From: an uncultured Paracoccaceae bacterium
Lineage (GTDB): Bacteria > Pseudomonadota > Alphaproteobacteria > Rhodobacterales > Rhodobacteraceae
Assembly (NCBI GenBank): GCA_947497985.1
Contig: CANMIX010000005.1
Location: 222,320-286,319 of the forward strand
DNA: 64,000 nt
Reading direction: 5' to 3'
Positions within the stretch are counted from its first letter, which is position 1. Each line of letters opens with the position of its first letter. The position numbers and the translations under genes are program-made. The notes below the pieces were generated by a model. The model was not told the DNA's origin and did not search any database. It saw nothing but the letters and a program-made list of their open reading frames with translations. Below, piece by piece: positions 55,332 through 64,000 of this stretch.

Positions 55332-56822
55332 ATGGCCAAAGCCAAGAAACAGCCCCGCCCCAAGGCGCAAACGCCAAAAGGGTTCCGTGACTATTTTGGT
55401 GAAGAGGTGACCCAACGCACTGAGATGCTGCGGGCCATCGCGGGTGTATACCATCATTACGGGTTTGACGCGCTAGAAAGCTCGGCTGTGGAAACCGTCG
55501 AAGCTCTGGGCAGCTTTCTGCCAGATGTCGATCGTCCAAATGCCGGGGTTTTTGCCTGGCAGGAAGCGGATGACAACGACAAGGGCGATTGGATGGCTCT
55601 GCGCTATGATCTGACCGCACCTTTGGCGCGCGTCTACGCCCAGCACCGCAACGATCTACCGTCGCCGTATCGCCGCTATGCGATGGGGCCAGTCTGGCGC
55701 AACGAGAAACCGGGACCCGGGCGCTATCGCCAGTTCTACCAATGTGATGCGGATACGGTTGGAACCGCGTCGATGGCCGCGGATGCAGAGATCTGCATGA
55801 TGCTGTCCGATACGCTGGAAACCGTGGGCATCCCGCGCGGTGACTATCTGGTGCGCGTGAACAACCGCAAGGTGCTCAACGGTGTGTTGGAGGCCATGGG
55901 CCTTGCCGAAGACGATCCCAAACGTGACGACGTGCTGCGTACCATCGACAAATTCGACAAAGTCGGCGAGGCCGGCGTGCGCGAGTTGCTGACCAAAGGG
56001 CGGCTCGATGCGTCGGGGGCCTTTATCGACGGGGTTGGCCTCGACGATGTGCAGGCGGATCCGGTGATCGCGTTCCTGACCTCTAGGGCGGACGATGTGG
56101 CCGGTACCATGGCCAACCTGCGCAACGCGGTCGGCGACAGTAAAATCGGCCAGGACGGTATTGGCGAATTGGAACAGATCGCACAGCTGCTTGCCGCATC
56201 TGGATATGGTCCGGACCGTGTGTTGATTGATCCGTCGATTGTACGCGGCCTTGGTTATTACACCGGCCCTGTCTTTGAGGCGGAGCTCACGTTCGAAATC
56301 CTCGATGAAAAGGGACGCAAACGCCAGTTTGGCTCTGTCGCCGGCGGTGGCCGATACGATGGGCTGGTCAAGCGGTTCACGGGGCAGGAAGTTCCGGCGG
56401 TGGGTGTTTCTATCGGTGTTGACCGCCTGCTGGCAGCGCTGCGCGAAAAGGGACGTCTGGCGACGACGCCTGTGGGTCCGGTTGTTGTGACTGTTATGGA
56501 CCGTGACCGGATGGCAGATTACCAGGCCATGGTATCCGAACTGCGCGGTGCAGGTATCCGCGCCGAGGTTTATCTGGGCAATCCCAAGAACTTTGGCAAT
56601 CAGCTGAAATACGCAGACAAGCGTAACTCTCCCATTGCAGTGATCGAAGGCGGCGACGAGAAGGCGGAAGGGATCATTCAGATCAAAGATCTGATCCTGG
56701 GCGCTAAGATCGCTGAAAACGCCACATTGGAAGAATGGAAGGAACGCCCCAGCCAATTCACCGTCGCCCGCAGCGATCTGGTGGCAAAGGTGCGCGAAAT
56801 CCTCGAAAGTCAGGATCAGTAA
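55332..56822 (+). CDS. hisS: Histidyl-tRNA synthetase (alphaproteobacterial type)
   Basis: Charges tRNA-His. 496 residues: motif 2 region [17 protein letters not shown] (about 117-133), histidine motif [12 protein letters not shown] (about 302-313) and motif 3 [13 protein letters not shown]. The motif 2 loop differs from the E. coli sequence (FRHERPQKGRYRQF) in the way described for alphaproteobacteria whose tRNA-His lacks the extra G-1, so this belongs to that altered-recognition clade. GAGG precedes ATG 55332. It heads the hisS-hisZ-hisG group. Confidence 0.96.
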   Translation: MAKAKKQPRPKAQTPKGFRDYFGEEVTQRTEMLRAIAGVYHHYGFDALESSAVETVEALGSFLPDVDRPNAGVFAWQEADDNDKGDWMALRYDLTAPLARVYAQHRNDLPSPYRRYAMGPVWRNEKPGPGRYRQFYQCDADTVGTASMAADAEICMMLSDTLETVGIPRGDYLVRVNNRKVLNGVLEAMGLAEDDPKRDDVLRTIDKFDKVGEAGVRELLTKGRLDASGAFIDGVGLDDVQADPVIAFLTSRADDVAGTMANLRNAVGDSKIGQDGIGELEQIAQLLAASGYGPDRVLIDPSIVRGLGYYTGPVFEAELTFEILDEKGRKRQFGSVAGGGRYDGLVKRFTGQEVPAVGVSIGVDRLLAALREKGRLATTPVGPVVVTVMDRDRMADYQAMVSELRGAGIRAEVYLGNPKNFGNQLKYADKRNSPIAVIEGGDEKAEGIIQIKDLILGAKIAENATLEEWKERPSQFTVARSDLVAKVREILESQDQ

Positions 56823-56824
56823 CC

Positions 56825-57913
56825 ATGGCGAACCCGTCTGAAATTCTCGCCCGCGCCCAGCGGTTGCGGATGACATTTGAAACCGCCGGGGCACAAGTGG
56901 TTGAGCCGCCTGTTCTGCAATCGGCTGAAACATTGCTGGATCTTTACGGCGAGGACATCCGCGCCCGTGCCTATGTGACCTCGGATGCCTTGCGCGGCGA
57001 ACAGATGCTGCGCCCGGACTTCACCGTCCCGGTTGTTGAGATGCATATGCGACAGGGGGCTGAACCTGCGCGCTATACCTATGCAGGCGAAGTGTTTCGC
57101 CGCCAGGAACACGACCCGGACCGTGCGAATGAATATGTTCAGGTCGGCTACGAGGTGTTCGATCGCGACAACCCAGCCGCCGCTGACGCCGAGGTTTTTG
57201 CGTTGATCGCCATGCAGATGCGCGCCCTTCCGGTGCGGGCTGCGTGCGGTGACATAGGTATCCTGTTGGCCGCTGTTCAGGGGCTCAAGACCTCGGAGCT
57301 GCGCAAAGCGGCCCTGATGCGCCACATCTGGCGCCCACGTCGGTTCAAGGCGCTGCTGGATCGTTTTTCCGGGCGTCTGCCGGTGCCGGAACATCGGCAG
57401 AAACTTTTGTCCACCGAAGGGCCAATTTCCGGATCGGCACCCGATATTGGCAAGCGTCGCGCGGCAGATATTGATGACCGCGTTGCGGCATTGCGGGCAG
57501 ATGCATTGCTGCCGCCGATTTCCGAGAATGAGATCCTGGCTCTGGAAACGCTTCTGGCTGTACGTGAGACGATCCCGTTTGCCGTCGAACAACTGCGCGA
57601 TGTCGCGGTCGACTTGCCGTCTATTACACCTGCGTTGCAGCGATTGGACGCACGCGTGGCTGCACTTCGCGCGCGTGGTATCGATGTTGATGACCTGGAT
57701 TTCGAAGCCTCCTACGGGCGCACCTCAATGGAATACTACGACGGCTTTGTCTTCGGCTTCCATGCCAACCAACGTCCAGATCTGCCTCCGATTGCCACGG
57801 GCGGTCGTTATGACGCGCTGACCCGTCATCTGGGGCAGGGCGGGGAAATCCCGGCGGTTGGCGGGGTCCTGCGACCTGATCTAATGCTTTTGCTTGAGGA
57901 GGGCGCACAATGA
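56825..57913 (+). CDS. hisZ: ATP phosphoribosyltransferase regulatory subunit
   Basis: Regulatory partner of the short HisG; a catalytically dead histidyl-tRNA-synthetase paralog. 362 residues: LYGEDIRARAYVT, LRPDFTVPVVEMHM and the remnant ATGGRYDALTRHLG of HisRS motifs, but it lacks the amino-acid site and the anticodon-binding domain. The ATG is two bases after the hisS stop and the end overlaps hisG by four bases (ATGA). The direct adjacency of hisS and its paralog hisZ is notable. Confidence 0.93.
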   Translation: MANPSEILARAQRLRMTFETAGAQVVEPPVLQSAETLLDLYGEDIRARAYVTSDALRGEQMLRPDFTVPVVEMHMRQGAEPARYTYAGEVFRRQEHDPDRANEYVQVGYEVFDRDNPAAADAEVFALIAMQMRALPVRAACGDIGILLAAVQGLKTSELRKAALMRHIWRPRRFKALLDRFSGRLPVPEHRQKLLSTEGPISGSAPDIGKRRAADIDDRVAALRADALLPPISENEILALETLLAVRETIPFAVEQLRDVAVDLPSITPALQRLDARVAALRARGIDVDDLDFEASYGRTSMEYYDGFVFGFHANQRPDLPPIATGGRYDALTRHLGQGGEIPAVGGVLRPDLMLLLEEGAQ

Positions 57914-58602
57914 GCCTGAAACTGGGCGTGCCCTCCAAAGGGCGGTTGATGGAAAAGACATTTGATTGGTTCGCCAAACGCGGGCTGACCCTGTCGCGCA
58001 CAGGATCTGATCGCGAATACGCGGGTCGTGTTGATGGTATCGACGGCATTGAATTGGTTTTACTGTCGGCAGGTGAGATCCCGCGTGAACTGGCGGCGGG
58101 GCGGATCCATCTTGGGGTCACTGGTACCGATCTGGTTCACGAGAAACTGCCACGCTGGGAACAACAGGTGGAAGAAGTTGCCCCGATGGGGTTTGGTTAT
58201 GCCGATCTGGTGCTTGCGGTGCCGCAGTTCTGGATTGACGTCGAAGGTCTCGACGATCTCGATGCGGTATCTGCACGCTTTCGTGCGAAACATGGCCACC
58301 GGATGCGGATTGCGACCAAATACCACCGCCTTGTACGCGAATTCCTGACGGATGCGGGCGTTGCAGATTATCAGTTGGTTGACAGTCAGGGGGCAACCGA
58401 AGGAACCGTCAAAAATGAAACGGCTGAGATGATCGCGGATATTACCACAACTGGTGATACGCTGCGGGCCAACCATCTCAAGATCCTCGGGGATGGCTTG
58501 GTGCTTAAATCGCAGGCCACCCTTTGGCGCAGCCGCATCGCGCCCTATGAAACAACGGATAAGGCCACTCTCAACGCCTTCCGCGATATGTTGCAAGGCT
58601 AA
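57910..58602 (+). CDS. hisG: ATP phosphoribosyltransferase, short form
   Basis: First step of histidine synthesis (ATP + PRPP). 230 residues, the short HisGS form without the C-terminal regulatory ACT domain, which therefore needs HisZ. Conserved segments: LGVPSKGRLMEKTF, GVTGTDLVHE, MRIATKYHRLVREF and DSQGATEGTVKNETAEMIADITTTGDTLRANHL (PRPP-binding loop). The start is in the ATGA overlap with hisZ. Last gene of the group. Confidence 0.96.
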   Translation: MSLKLGVPSKGRLMEKTFDWFAKRGLTLSRTGSDREYAGRVDGIDGIELVLLSAGEIPRELAAGRIHLGVTGTDLVHEKLPRWEQQVEEVAPMGFGYADLVLAVPQFWIDVEGLDDLDAVSARFRAKHGHRMRIATKYHRLVREFLTDAGVADYQLVDSQGATEGTVKNETAEMIADITTTGDTLRANHLKILGDGLVLKSQATLWRSRIAPYETTDKATLNAFRDMLQG

Positions 58603-58616
58603 CCAGATCCGCTGCG

Positions 58617-58686
58617 GGCCCGCGCGTCAGCGCGGGCCATGCCCAACGCGAGGCAGGGCATGTGAATGCCCAATCTCGGGGCGGGA
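58617..58686 (+). repeat. Modular hairpin/GCCCAA/GCGGGAG intergenic element (copy at 58.6 kb)
   Basis: Plus-strand reading: a perfect 9-bp hairpin GGCCCGCGC-GTCA-GCGCGGGCC (58617-58638), then TGCCCAACG (58640-58648), and 29 bases later GGGGCGGGAG to 58686. It follows hisG directly, so it could also slow or end transcription. Confidence 0.72.
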
Positions 58687-58790
58687 GCGCCACGCCAGAT
58701 CGATCAAAACAGCCACGAAACCTAACGTCCCCCTTGCCATTTCTGGTCTGGTCTGGCTCCTTTGGGCATCAATCCCATGGGAACGCGATG

Positions 58791-59903
58791 ATGTCTGAAA
58801 CGCCCAAAACTCACTCGCCTCTGCAACCGGGTGCTTTGCTCCACAAACGTGGCCAAGCCTTGGACAAAGGCGCGCCGATTGCGCCGCCGATCACGACGAC
58901 ATCCATGTTCCATTTACCGGGTCAGCCGGATGGATCAGACTATTATGGGCGCGCGACCAATCCGACCTGGAAAGAAACCGAGGCTCTGTTGGCCGCGCTA
59001 GAGGGGGCACCGACGCTTTTGTTTCCCTCCGGCATGGCAGCAATCACGGCCGCATTTTTTGCGACGTTGCGCGCAGGTATGCGGGTGTTGCTGCCGTCAG
59101 ATGGCTACTACGCAACCCGACGCTTGGCCGAGCGCTTTTTGGCACCCCTAGGTGTCACCTTCGAGGAACGTGCGACCGCGGATTTCATCGCTGGCGGTTT
59201 TGCAGGGTATGATGTTGTCTTTGTCGAGACGCCGTCCAATCCGGGGCTCGATATGATCGATCTGGCGGATGTTGCCGCTCAGGTGCGCGCGGCAGGGGGG
59301 ATCACCATTGCTGACAATACAACGTTGACCCCGTTGGGGCAGCGGCCATTGGATCACGGCGTGGACATTGTTGTGTCGTCGGATACCAAATGTATGGGCG
59401 GGCATTCTGACCTTTTGGCGGGTCATGTCGCCAGTCGCGATGCCGCCTTGATCGAGGCGGTTGAGAGTTGGCGCATGATGTCAGGTTCCATTCCCGGCGC
59501 CCATACGGCCTGGCTGTTGCATCGGGGTTTGGAAACGCTTGAGGTGCGCTTTGATCGTATGTGCACGACCGCCGAGGTGATGGCCACGCGTCTGGCCGAT
59601 CATCCCGCGCTCAGGCACCTGCGTTATCCGGGCCTGCCGCAAGATCCCGCGCATAATCTGGCACAGAGCCAATGCGCGCGTTTTGGGTTCTTGATTGGCA
59701 TGACCTTAAAGGATGAAGCCGCCGCCGAAACCTTTATCAACACATGCCCGTTGATCCGGCCTGCGACGTCTTTTGGTGGCATACACACATCGGCCGAGCG
59801 GCGCGCCCGTTGGGGGGATGCGGTTGATCCGGGTTTTGTCCGTTTGTCGATTGGGGTGGAACCGGTTGAGGAACTCTGGGAGGCGATCAGTGCCGCACTC
59901 TAG
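58791..59903 (+). CDS. Cystathionine beta-lyase/gamma-synthase-family PLP enzyme
   Basis: A 370-residue trans-sulfuration enzyme. Tyr in YYGRATNPTWKETEALLAALE (about 49), PLP Lys in SSDTKCMGGHSDLLAG (about 197-212), LPSDGYYATRRLAE and the late RPATSFGG, GFVRLSIGVEP. The family cleaves or condenses cystathionine or homocysteine; the best guess is cystathionine beta-lyase (MetC). The start ATG 58791 has GGGA eight bases upstream and begins MSETPKTHS; ATG 58788 is next to it. It ends overlapping the convergent DUF3291 gene by four bases. Confidence 0.85.
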   Translation: MSETPKTHSPLQPGALLHKRGQALDKGAPIAPPITTTSMFHLPGQPDGSDYYGRATNPTWKETEALLAALEGAPTLLFPSGMAAITAAFFATLRAGMRVLLPSDGYYATRRLAERFLAPLGVTFEERATADFIAGGFAGYDVVFVETPSNPGLDMIDLADVAAQVRAAGGITIADNTTLTPLGQRPLDHGVDIVVSSDTKCMGGHSDLLAGHVASRDAALIEAVESWRMMSGSIPGAHTAWLLHRGLETLEVRFDRMCTTAEVMATRLADHPALRHLRYPGLPQDPAHNLAQSQCARFGFLIGMTLKDEAAAETFINTCPLIRPATSFGGIHTSAERRARWGDAVDPGFVRLSIGVEPVEELWEAISAAL

Positions 59904-60427
59904 CTCAGATCCCGTTTCAACGCCCGAACACGCTGGCTGTCTACCTGCAGCGGTTTGCCATCCAGAGTAAACGCTGTCTTGAAACTGAACGCGGTGGCGG
60001 TTGGGCCATGGGTATGAAGCCGCATATAGCGTTCAACGCCCTCGGCCCATGTGGGGTAGGCGGGCTGCGTCTTGTGCCACCACAGAACCAGCGGTGGCCA
60101 CGCCCCGTCCTGAAACCACTCCGAGCCGCGCTTCACCGCAGTTTTGTGAAGGCCACCATAGGTGAAGGCCAGGATCGATTCGAGATCCTCCCACAACGAC
60201 AGCGTTGCCGGAGACCAGCCATCACCGCGTTCCTGATAAAACGGAGGATAGACCTCGGATCCCCACGGAGTGGTGCCATCGTCCATGGCATATCCAGACC
60301 GCGCAATAAAACCGGGAGCCGTGTCCACCTCGTCAAATACGAGGTCGTTTAATGCGTAAAACCCGTCATTTGCGGGATCATCCGCAGGCGTACGGAACAG
60401 GCCAAAGGTGTAAAGAGCGAGGGGCAT
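59900..60427 (-). CDS. DUF3291 domain protein
   Basis: A 175-residue cytoplasmic protein with no signal peptide. LYTFGLFRTPADDPANDGFYALND, SGYAMDDGTTPWGSEVYPPFYQERGDGWSPATLSLWEDLESILAFTYGGLHKTAVKRG and LVLWWHKT match the DUF3291 alpha/beta-barrel pattern (related in shape to heme-binding dimeric alpha-beta barrels). Function is unknown. The stop overlaps the end of the PLP enzyme gene. Confidence 0.85.
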   Translation of the reverse strand: MPLALYTFGLFRTPADDPANDGFYALNDLVFDEVDTAPGFIARSGYAMDDGTTPWGSEVYPPFYQERGDGWSPATLSLWEDLESILAFTYGGLHKTAVKRGSEWFQDGAWPPLVLWWHKTQPAYPTWAEGVERYMRLHTHGPTATAFSFKTAFTLDGKPLQVDSQRVRALKRDLS

Positions 60428-60498
60428 GGAGCCGCTTTCCTAGCGCAGTTAAAACACTGTGAGTGTACGCCCCCCGAGCTGCGATCTGCAAAGATAGA

Positions 60499-60930
60499 TT
60501 AGATAACGCCGATTTCTGCCAGGGCCTGTGACAATTCCGGGGGCAGGGGCTCTTCTTCACGACGCGCGCCCGAGAGGTCGGCGGGCGTGTCTTCGACCTT
60601 CAGATAGCGCCATCCTTGGAAGGGGCGTTTCTGTGCAGTCTGTGTCAGATGAATTTCCGGCTCCAATACAATGGCACAACGGCGCACCTCGTCTTCGCCA
60701 AAGACCTCTTCCAACCGCAGGATGCGCTGGCGGCATTGGATCTGACCTTTGATCACCCAATAGATTGATCCGCCGTTCACGATCTCGCTCTCCCGCTTGG
60801 GCCACATGCGGGTAACATGGCGGGGCAGGCCGTCCGGCCAGCGCGCTGCATGCAGGTTTTGCCAATCGGCTAAAGTTTCTACGCTTTCGGTGCCCACAGA
60901 GAGCTTTACGAGATTGACAGTCTTATCCAC
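60499..60930 (-). CDS. DUF1489 domain protein
   Basis: A 143-residue protein of the alphaproteobacterial DUF1489 family: NLVKLSVGTESVETLADWQ, RHVTRMWPKRE, GGSIYWVIKGQIQCRQRI and the late FQGWRYLKVEDTPADL. The start is a GTG at 60930 with GGGGAAG just upstream; the frame extends to 60954 but with a worse site. Its function is unknown. It is divergent from nrdJ. A TTATCCACA motif overlaps its start codon, probably coincidental. Confidence 0.82.
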   Translation of the reverse strand: MDKTVNLVKLSVGTESVETLADWQNLHAARWPDGLPRHVTRMWPKRESEIVNGGSIYWVIKGQIQCRQRILRLEEVFGEDEVRRCAIVLEPEIHLTQTAQKRPFQGWRYLKVEDTPADLSGARREEEPLPPELSQALAEIGVI

Positions 60931-61118
60931 AGCTTCCCCACAGAGTCGTCCCAAGTAACGGCTCTATATTGTAGGTCGGTGTTTGGTGGAAACAAGGTCT
61001 TGTGGTACAATCGTCAAGAAAATCCTAACGACTGCCATTTTCCACGTTGAGATTTTTGTGAAGTCTGTAGTATCGACGCCGTCACCAAACCCATCCGCTG
61101 ATTCATAGGAACCGCTGT

Positions 61119-63404
61119 ATGACCCGCTTTGCTGCCCCCATCGCCGAACAGATCTGGGATATGAAATACCGTTTCAAAGAGGCTGACGGTAGCCCGATCG
61201 ATGTCACGGTCGAGGACAGCTGGCGTCGGATCGCGCGCGATCTTGCACGTGCTGAAACCGATCCTGAGGCCTGGGAAGCAAAATTCTATGACGCGTTGGA
61301 AGATTTCAAATATCTGCCCGCCGGTCGCATCACCGCAGGTGCGGGCACCGCGCGTCAGGTGACGCTGTTCAACTGTTTTGTGATGGGCACAGTACCAGAC
61401 AGCATGGGTGGCATTTTTGACATGCTGAAAGAAGCCGCGCTGACCATGCAGCAGGGCGGTGGTATCGGCTATGACTTCTCAACCATTCGCCCCCGTGGCG
61501 CGGACGTCAAAGGCGTGGCAGCGGACGCCTCTGGCCCGTTGTCGTTTATGGATGTCTGGGACGCGATGTGCCGGACCATCATGTCGGCAGGGTCGCGCCG
61601 TGGCGCAATGATGGCGACCATGCGTTGTGATCACCCGGATATTGAACATTTCATCACAGCCAAGTCTGATCCGGCCCGTCTGCGTATGTTCAACATGTCA
61701 GTGCTGGTCACCGATGACTTCATGGAAGCGGTCAAAGCCGATGGCTCTTGGGAGCTGACCTTCGGCGGTAAGGTTTATCACACAGTTCAGGCACGTGATC
61801 TGTGGAACAAGATCATGCAAGCCACCTTTGACTATGCCGAGCCGGGCGTGATCTTCATTGATCGTATCAATAAAGCCAACAACTTGAACTACGTCGAAAA
61901 CATCTGCGCCACCAACCCCTGTGGTGAGCAACCGCTGCCCCCCTATGGGGCCTGTTTGCTGGGCTCGATCAACCTTGCACGTTTGGTGACCAACCCGTTT
62001 GAGAAAAACGCCGAGCTGGACCCAAAGGCCATGCAAGAACTGGTCGCAACCGCTGTTCGCATGATGGACAATGTTGTCGACGTGTCGAAATTCCCGCTGG
62101 AAGCCCAAGCGCAGGAAGCCCAGAACAAGCGTCGGATTGGCCTTGGTGTTACGGGGCTGGCGGATGCACTTCTGATGCTGGGGCTGGAATATGGCACCGA
62201 CGAAGCGGCGCGTCAGACCGACCGCTGGCTGCACGCGATTGCACGCGCCGCCTATCTGGCGTCGGTGGATCTGGCTAAGGAAAAGGGCGCGTTCCCGCTG
62301 TTTGATGCAGATAAATATCTGGCGTCCGGCAATATGATGAACATGGACGATGACGTGCGTGATGCGATCCGCGAACACGGCATCCGCAACGCGTTGCTGA
62401 CGTCCATCGCACCAACCGGCACCATCAGCCTTTATGCGGGCAACGTGTCCTCGGGCATCGAGCCGGTCTTTGCTTATGCCTATACCCGCAAGGTTCTGCA
62501 AAAGGACGGCAGCCGCACCGAAGAAGAGGTGGTCGACTATGCGGTTAAAATGTTCCGTGACAAATTTGGCGCCGATGCGGAATTGCCCAGCTACTTTGTG
62601 AACGCACAGACCCTCGCACCCGCGGCCCACGTCAAGATGCAAGCGGCGGCGCAGAAGTGGATCGACAGCTCGATCTCCAAGACCATCAACTGCCCGGAAG
62701 ATATCTCCTTTGATGATTTCAAGGACGTTTACATGCAGGCCTGGGATCAGGGCTGCAAAGGCTGCACGACGTATCGCCCCAACGATGTGACAGGTTCCGT
62801 GCTGTCCGTCTCCGAGAGCAGCGAGAAGGCACCGGGGGAGGGCGCAGAGGCTCCGCAAGTCACTGAGAGCGCAGACGTTGTCTATATGTCCGAGCCGCTG
62901 GACCGTCCACAAAGCCTGGAAGGGTCGACCTACAAGTTGAAGTGGCCGGACTCTGAGCACGCGATCTACCTGACCATCAACGATGTGGTCATCGGAGGCC
63001 ACCGACGCCCGTTTGAAGTCTTCATCAACTCCAAGAACATGGAGCACTATGCCTGGACACTGGCCCTGACGCGGATGATCTCAGCCGTGTTCCGTCGCGG
63101 CGGTGACGTGTCCTTTGTAGTTGAAGAACTGAAGGCGGTGTTCGACCCACGGGGCGGTGCCTGGGTCAAAGGTAAATACATCCCATCAATCCTTGCAGCC
63201 ATCGGCGGCGTGATCGAGACCCATATGGTCAAGATCGGCTTCATCGAAGGCGAAGGCATGGGGCTAAAATCCGACCCGCAAGCGCAGGTCGTGAACCTCG
63301 ACCAACGCCCGGGCAAAGCCTGCCCATCCTGTGGTGAGTTCACTTTGCAGATGGTTGAGGGGTGTATGACATGCAACAGCTGTGGACATTCCAAATGCGG
63401 CTAA
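61119..63404 (+). CDS. nrdJ: Adenosylcobalamin-dependent (class II) ribonucleotide reductase
   Basis: Makes deoxyribonucleotides using vitamin B12, independent of oxygen. 761 residues: FNCFVMG (active-site Cys, about 84-90), the finger loop NPCGEQPLPPYGACLLGS (thiyl Cys and Glu, about 267-284), and the C-terminal tail CPSCGEFTLQMVEGCMTCNSCGHSKCG, where CxxC pairs bind zinc and the final Cys pair feeds reducing equivalents. A long region (about 560-640) links core and tail. No nrdAB or nrdR gene is in the window. The upstream gap holds a weak NrdR-box-like sequence (60961-60976). It is probably the main reductase of this organism. Confidence 0.97.
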   Translation: MTRFAAPIAEQIWDMKYRFKEADGSPIDVTVEDSWRRIARDLARAETDPEAWEAKFYDALEDFKYLPAGRITAGAGTARQVTLFNCFVMGTVPDSMGGIFDMLKEAALTMQQGGGIGYDFSTIRPRGADVKGVAADASGPLSFMDVWDAMCRTIMSAGSRRGAMMATMRCDHPDIEHFITAKSDPARLRMFNMSVLVTDDFMEAVKADGSWELTFGGKVYHTVQARDLWNKIMQATFDYAEPGVIFIDRINKANNLNYVENICATNPCGEQPLPPYGACLLGSINLARLVTNPFEKNAELDPKAMQELVATAVRMMDNVVDVSKFPLEAQAQEAQNKRRIGLGVTGLADALLMLGLEYGTDEAARQTDRWLHAIARAAYLASVDLAKEKGAFPLFDADKYLASGNMMNMDDDVRDAIREHGIRNALLTSIAPTGTISLYAGNVSSGIEPVFAYAYTRKVLQKDGSRTEEEVVDYAVKMFRDKFGADAELPSYFVNAQTLAPAAHVKMQAAAQKWIDSSISKTINCPEDISFDDFKDVYMQAWDQGCKGCTTYRPNDVTGSVLSVSESSEKAPGEGAEAPQVTESADVVYMSEPLDRPQSLEGSTYKLKWPDSEHAIYLTINDVVIGGHRRPFEVFINSKNMEHYAWTLALTRMISAVFRRGGDVSFVVEELKAVFDPRGGAWVKGKYIPSILAAIGGVIETHMVKIGFIEGEGMGLKSDPQAQVVNLDQRPGKACPSCGEFTLQMVEGCMTCNSCGHSKCG

Positions 63405-63757
63405 GCTGATGGGGCCCTGTTGTTGTGGCGTTTCACGCGACATGACCTAAACGTTTCAATAGGTCATTTTGACAGGTGATACGGAAGATTGGCCTCGGGT
63501 ATCATCCGAGGCCGTTGCAAATTCTGGCTGCGACTGGCGAACGTGAAGGTAGGGGACTAAAGGCGCCGCTGTTTCAATAAACGCAGCGGAAGCTGGGCTT
63601 TCACTGCGAGTTCAGTCTGGGTCACCAATTTCGCAAAGCTGACCTTCGCGGCCCGGTCATCCAAGTGCATTCGCTGGCACACATACAGCCAGAACGGTCT
63701 ATCGTTTTTTGTCGGCTGGTCTATGATGAGTTCATTGACTCAACCAAGGTATAACAA
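63405..63757. other. Intergenic region after nrdJ, transition to AT-richer DNA
   Basis: No gene supported. A perfect eight-pair hairpin, GGCCTCGG (63491-63498) with CCGAGGCC (63506-63513), lies 87 bases after nrdJ but lacks a T run, so its role as a terminator is doubtful. The last part becomes less GC-rich towards the ATPase fragment. Confidence 0.5.
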
Positions 63758-63955
63758 ATGAAAATTTCAAAGGTTGAAATTAGAAATTTTAGGTTACTCA
63801 AAGATATACGCCTCGATCTGGAGGATGATCTTTCACTAGTTATTGGCAAGAACAACTGTGGCAAGACATCTCTTCTTTTGCTGCTCGAAAGGTTTCTTGG
63901 ACGAGGCGCGTCGTCTTTTGCCTTTGGTCAGCCCCACCTGAGTGGTCCAATTTGA
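63758..63955 (+). pseudogene. Truncated AAA/OLD-family ATPase (N-terminal 65 residues)
   Basis: Begins like OLD-family/SMC-type ATPases: MKISKVEIRNFRLLKDI, then LVIGKNNCGKTSLLLLLERFLG with a Walker A (GKNNCGKTS). After SFAFG the reading frame stops at 63955, although full proteins of this family have 500-700 residues, so it is truncated or broken. Codon use is unlike the window (AGA, TTA and AAA-rich) and AT-rich, indicating horizontal transfer. AAGG lies nine bases before ATG 63758. Intact relatives are nucleases in phage defence (OLD, Gabija GajA) or in repair. Whether a mobile element caused the break cannot be seen, as the sequence ends 45 bases later. Confidence 0.65.
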
Positions 63956-64000
63956 TTGTTAGTGCATGACCGGCCTTGGGTCCATCTGGACGATGGTTTC

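Noticed and set aside
55656..56933. 425-codon open frame antisense to hisS
   Set aside because: Shadow of hisS; no family resemblance.
60923..60931. DnaA box TTATCCACA
   Set aside because: Only a single perfect 9-mer with no cluster, AT-rich unwinding region or origin-type genes; it overlaps a start codon.
61698..63047. 449-codon open frame antisense to nrdJ
   Set aside because: Fully inside a clearly coding gene; no recognisable domain and a typical shadow of strong codon bias.

Overview
The window looks like chromosomal DNA of a marine Roseobacter-clade alphaproteobacterium (Rhodobacteraceae). The evidence is moderately high GC, typical gene neighbourhoods (hisC-tyrA-extensin; tmk-DD-carboxypeptidase-SPOR; hisS-hisZ-hisG), an F1 ATP synthase operon in the order atpHAGDC, an adenosylcobalamin-dependent (class II) ribonucleotide reductase, a Mn-dependent DHH pyrophosphatase and an alphaproteobacterial-type HisS. 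The genus cannot be fixed by eye. No rRNA, CRISPR array, prophage or complete insertion sequence was seen. Most of the window is core genome; only the last ~250 bases look like accessory DNA.

Layout: 1-5.2 kb holds a DEAD-box helicase running off the left edge, a ~1 kb AT-rich spacer and a Cache-type chemoreceptor. 5.4-8.7 kb holds an H-type lectin, a MerR/NTF2-like operon with a textbook 19-bp-spacer MerR promoter, an inositol-phosphatase-like enzyme and prs. 8.8-13 kb holds an HCCA-isomerase-like protein, a ribF/YcgN pair, a MaoC hydratase and a HAD hydrolase. 13-15.4 kb holds an unpaired LuxR-type regulator, a perfect lux-box-like dyad and two tandem related secreted proteins, the most suggestive regulatory locus here. 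15.5-25 kb holds ppaC, a small lipoprotein, a class A beta-lactamase, an AEC transporter and a tightly packed leftward operon (SPOR lipoprotein, DD-carboxypeptidase, tmk, holB, tatD, PhnP-like MBL). 25.2-31.3 kb holds tRNA-Ser(UGA), an agmatinase-family enzyme, MarR, hppD, a flavin reductase, a Hint-domain protein and rpsD. 31.4-38.6 kb holds a PA14-like secreted protein, an Lrp/AsnC regulator facing a class-V aminotransferase, hisC-tyrA-extensin, a DUF2125 protein and a ChaC-like cyclotransferase.

38.7-45.7 kb carries a MotA/TolQ-like channel protein coupled to a 791-residue MotB-like protein with a very long periplasmic coiled coil, facing clpA and an M23 endopeptidase. 45.9-52.8 kb holds gloB, a methyltransferase and the ATP synthase F1 operon with a strong terminator. 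53-63.4 kb holds a NIT-domain chemoreceptor, hisS-hisZ-hisG, a Cys/Met PLP enzyme, DUF3291 and DUF1489 proteins and nrdJ. The right edge has an AT-richer, truncated OLD/AAA-type ATPase gene, possibly the edge of a defence or mobile island.

The main non-coding discovery is a modular palindromic intergenic element found as five copies at four sites (10.96-11.12, 36.93-37.00, 42.32-42.39 and 58.62-58.69 kb). Each copy has a perfect GC-rich hairpin of variable sequence, then GCCCAA, then about 26-36 bases later a GCGGGAG box.
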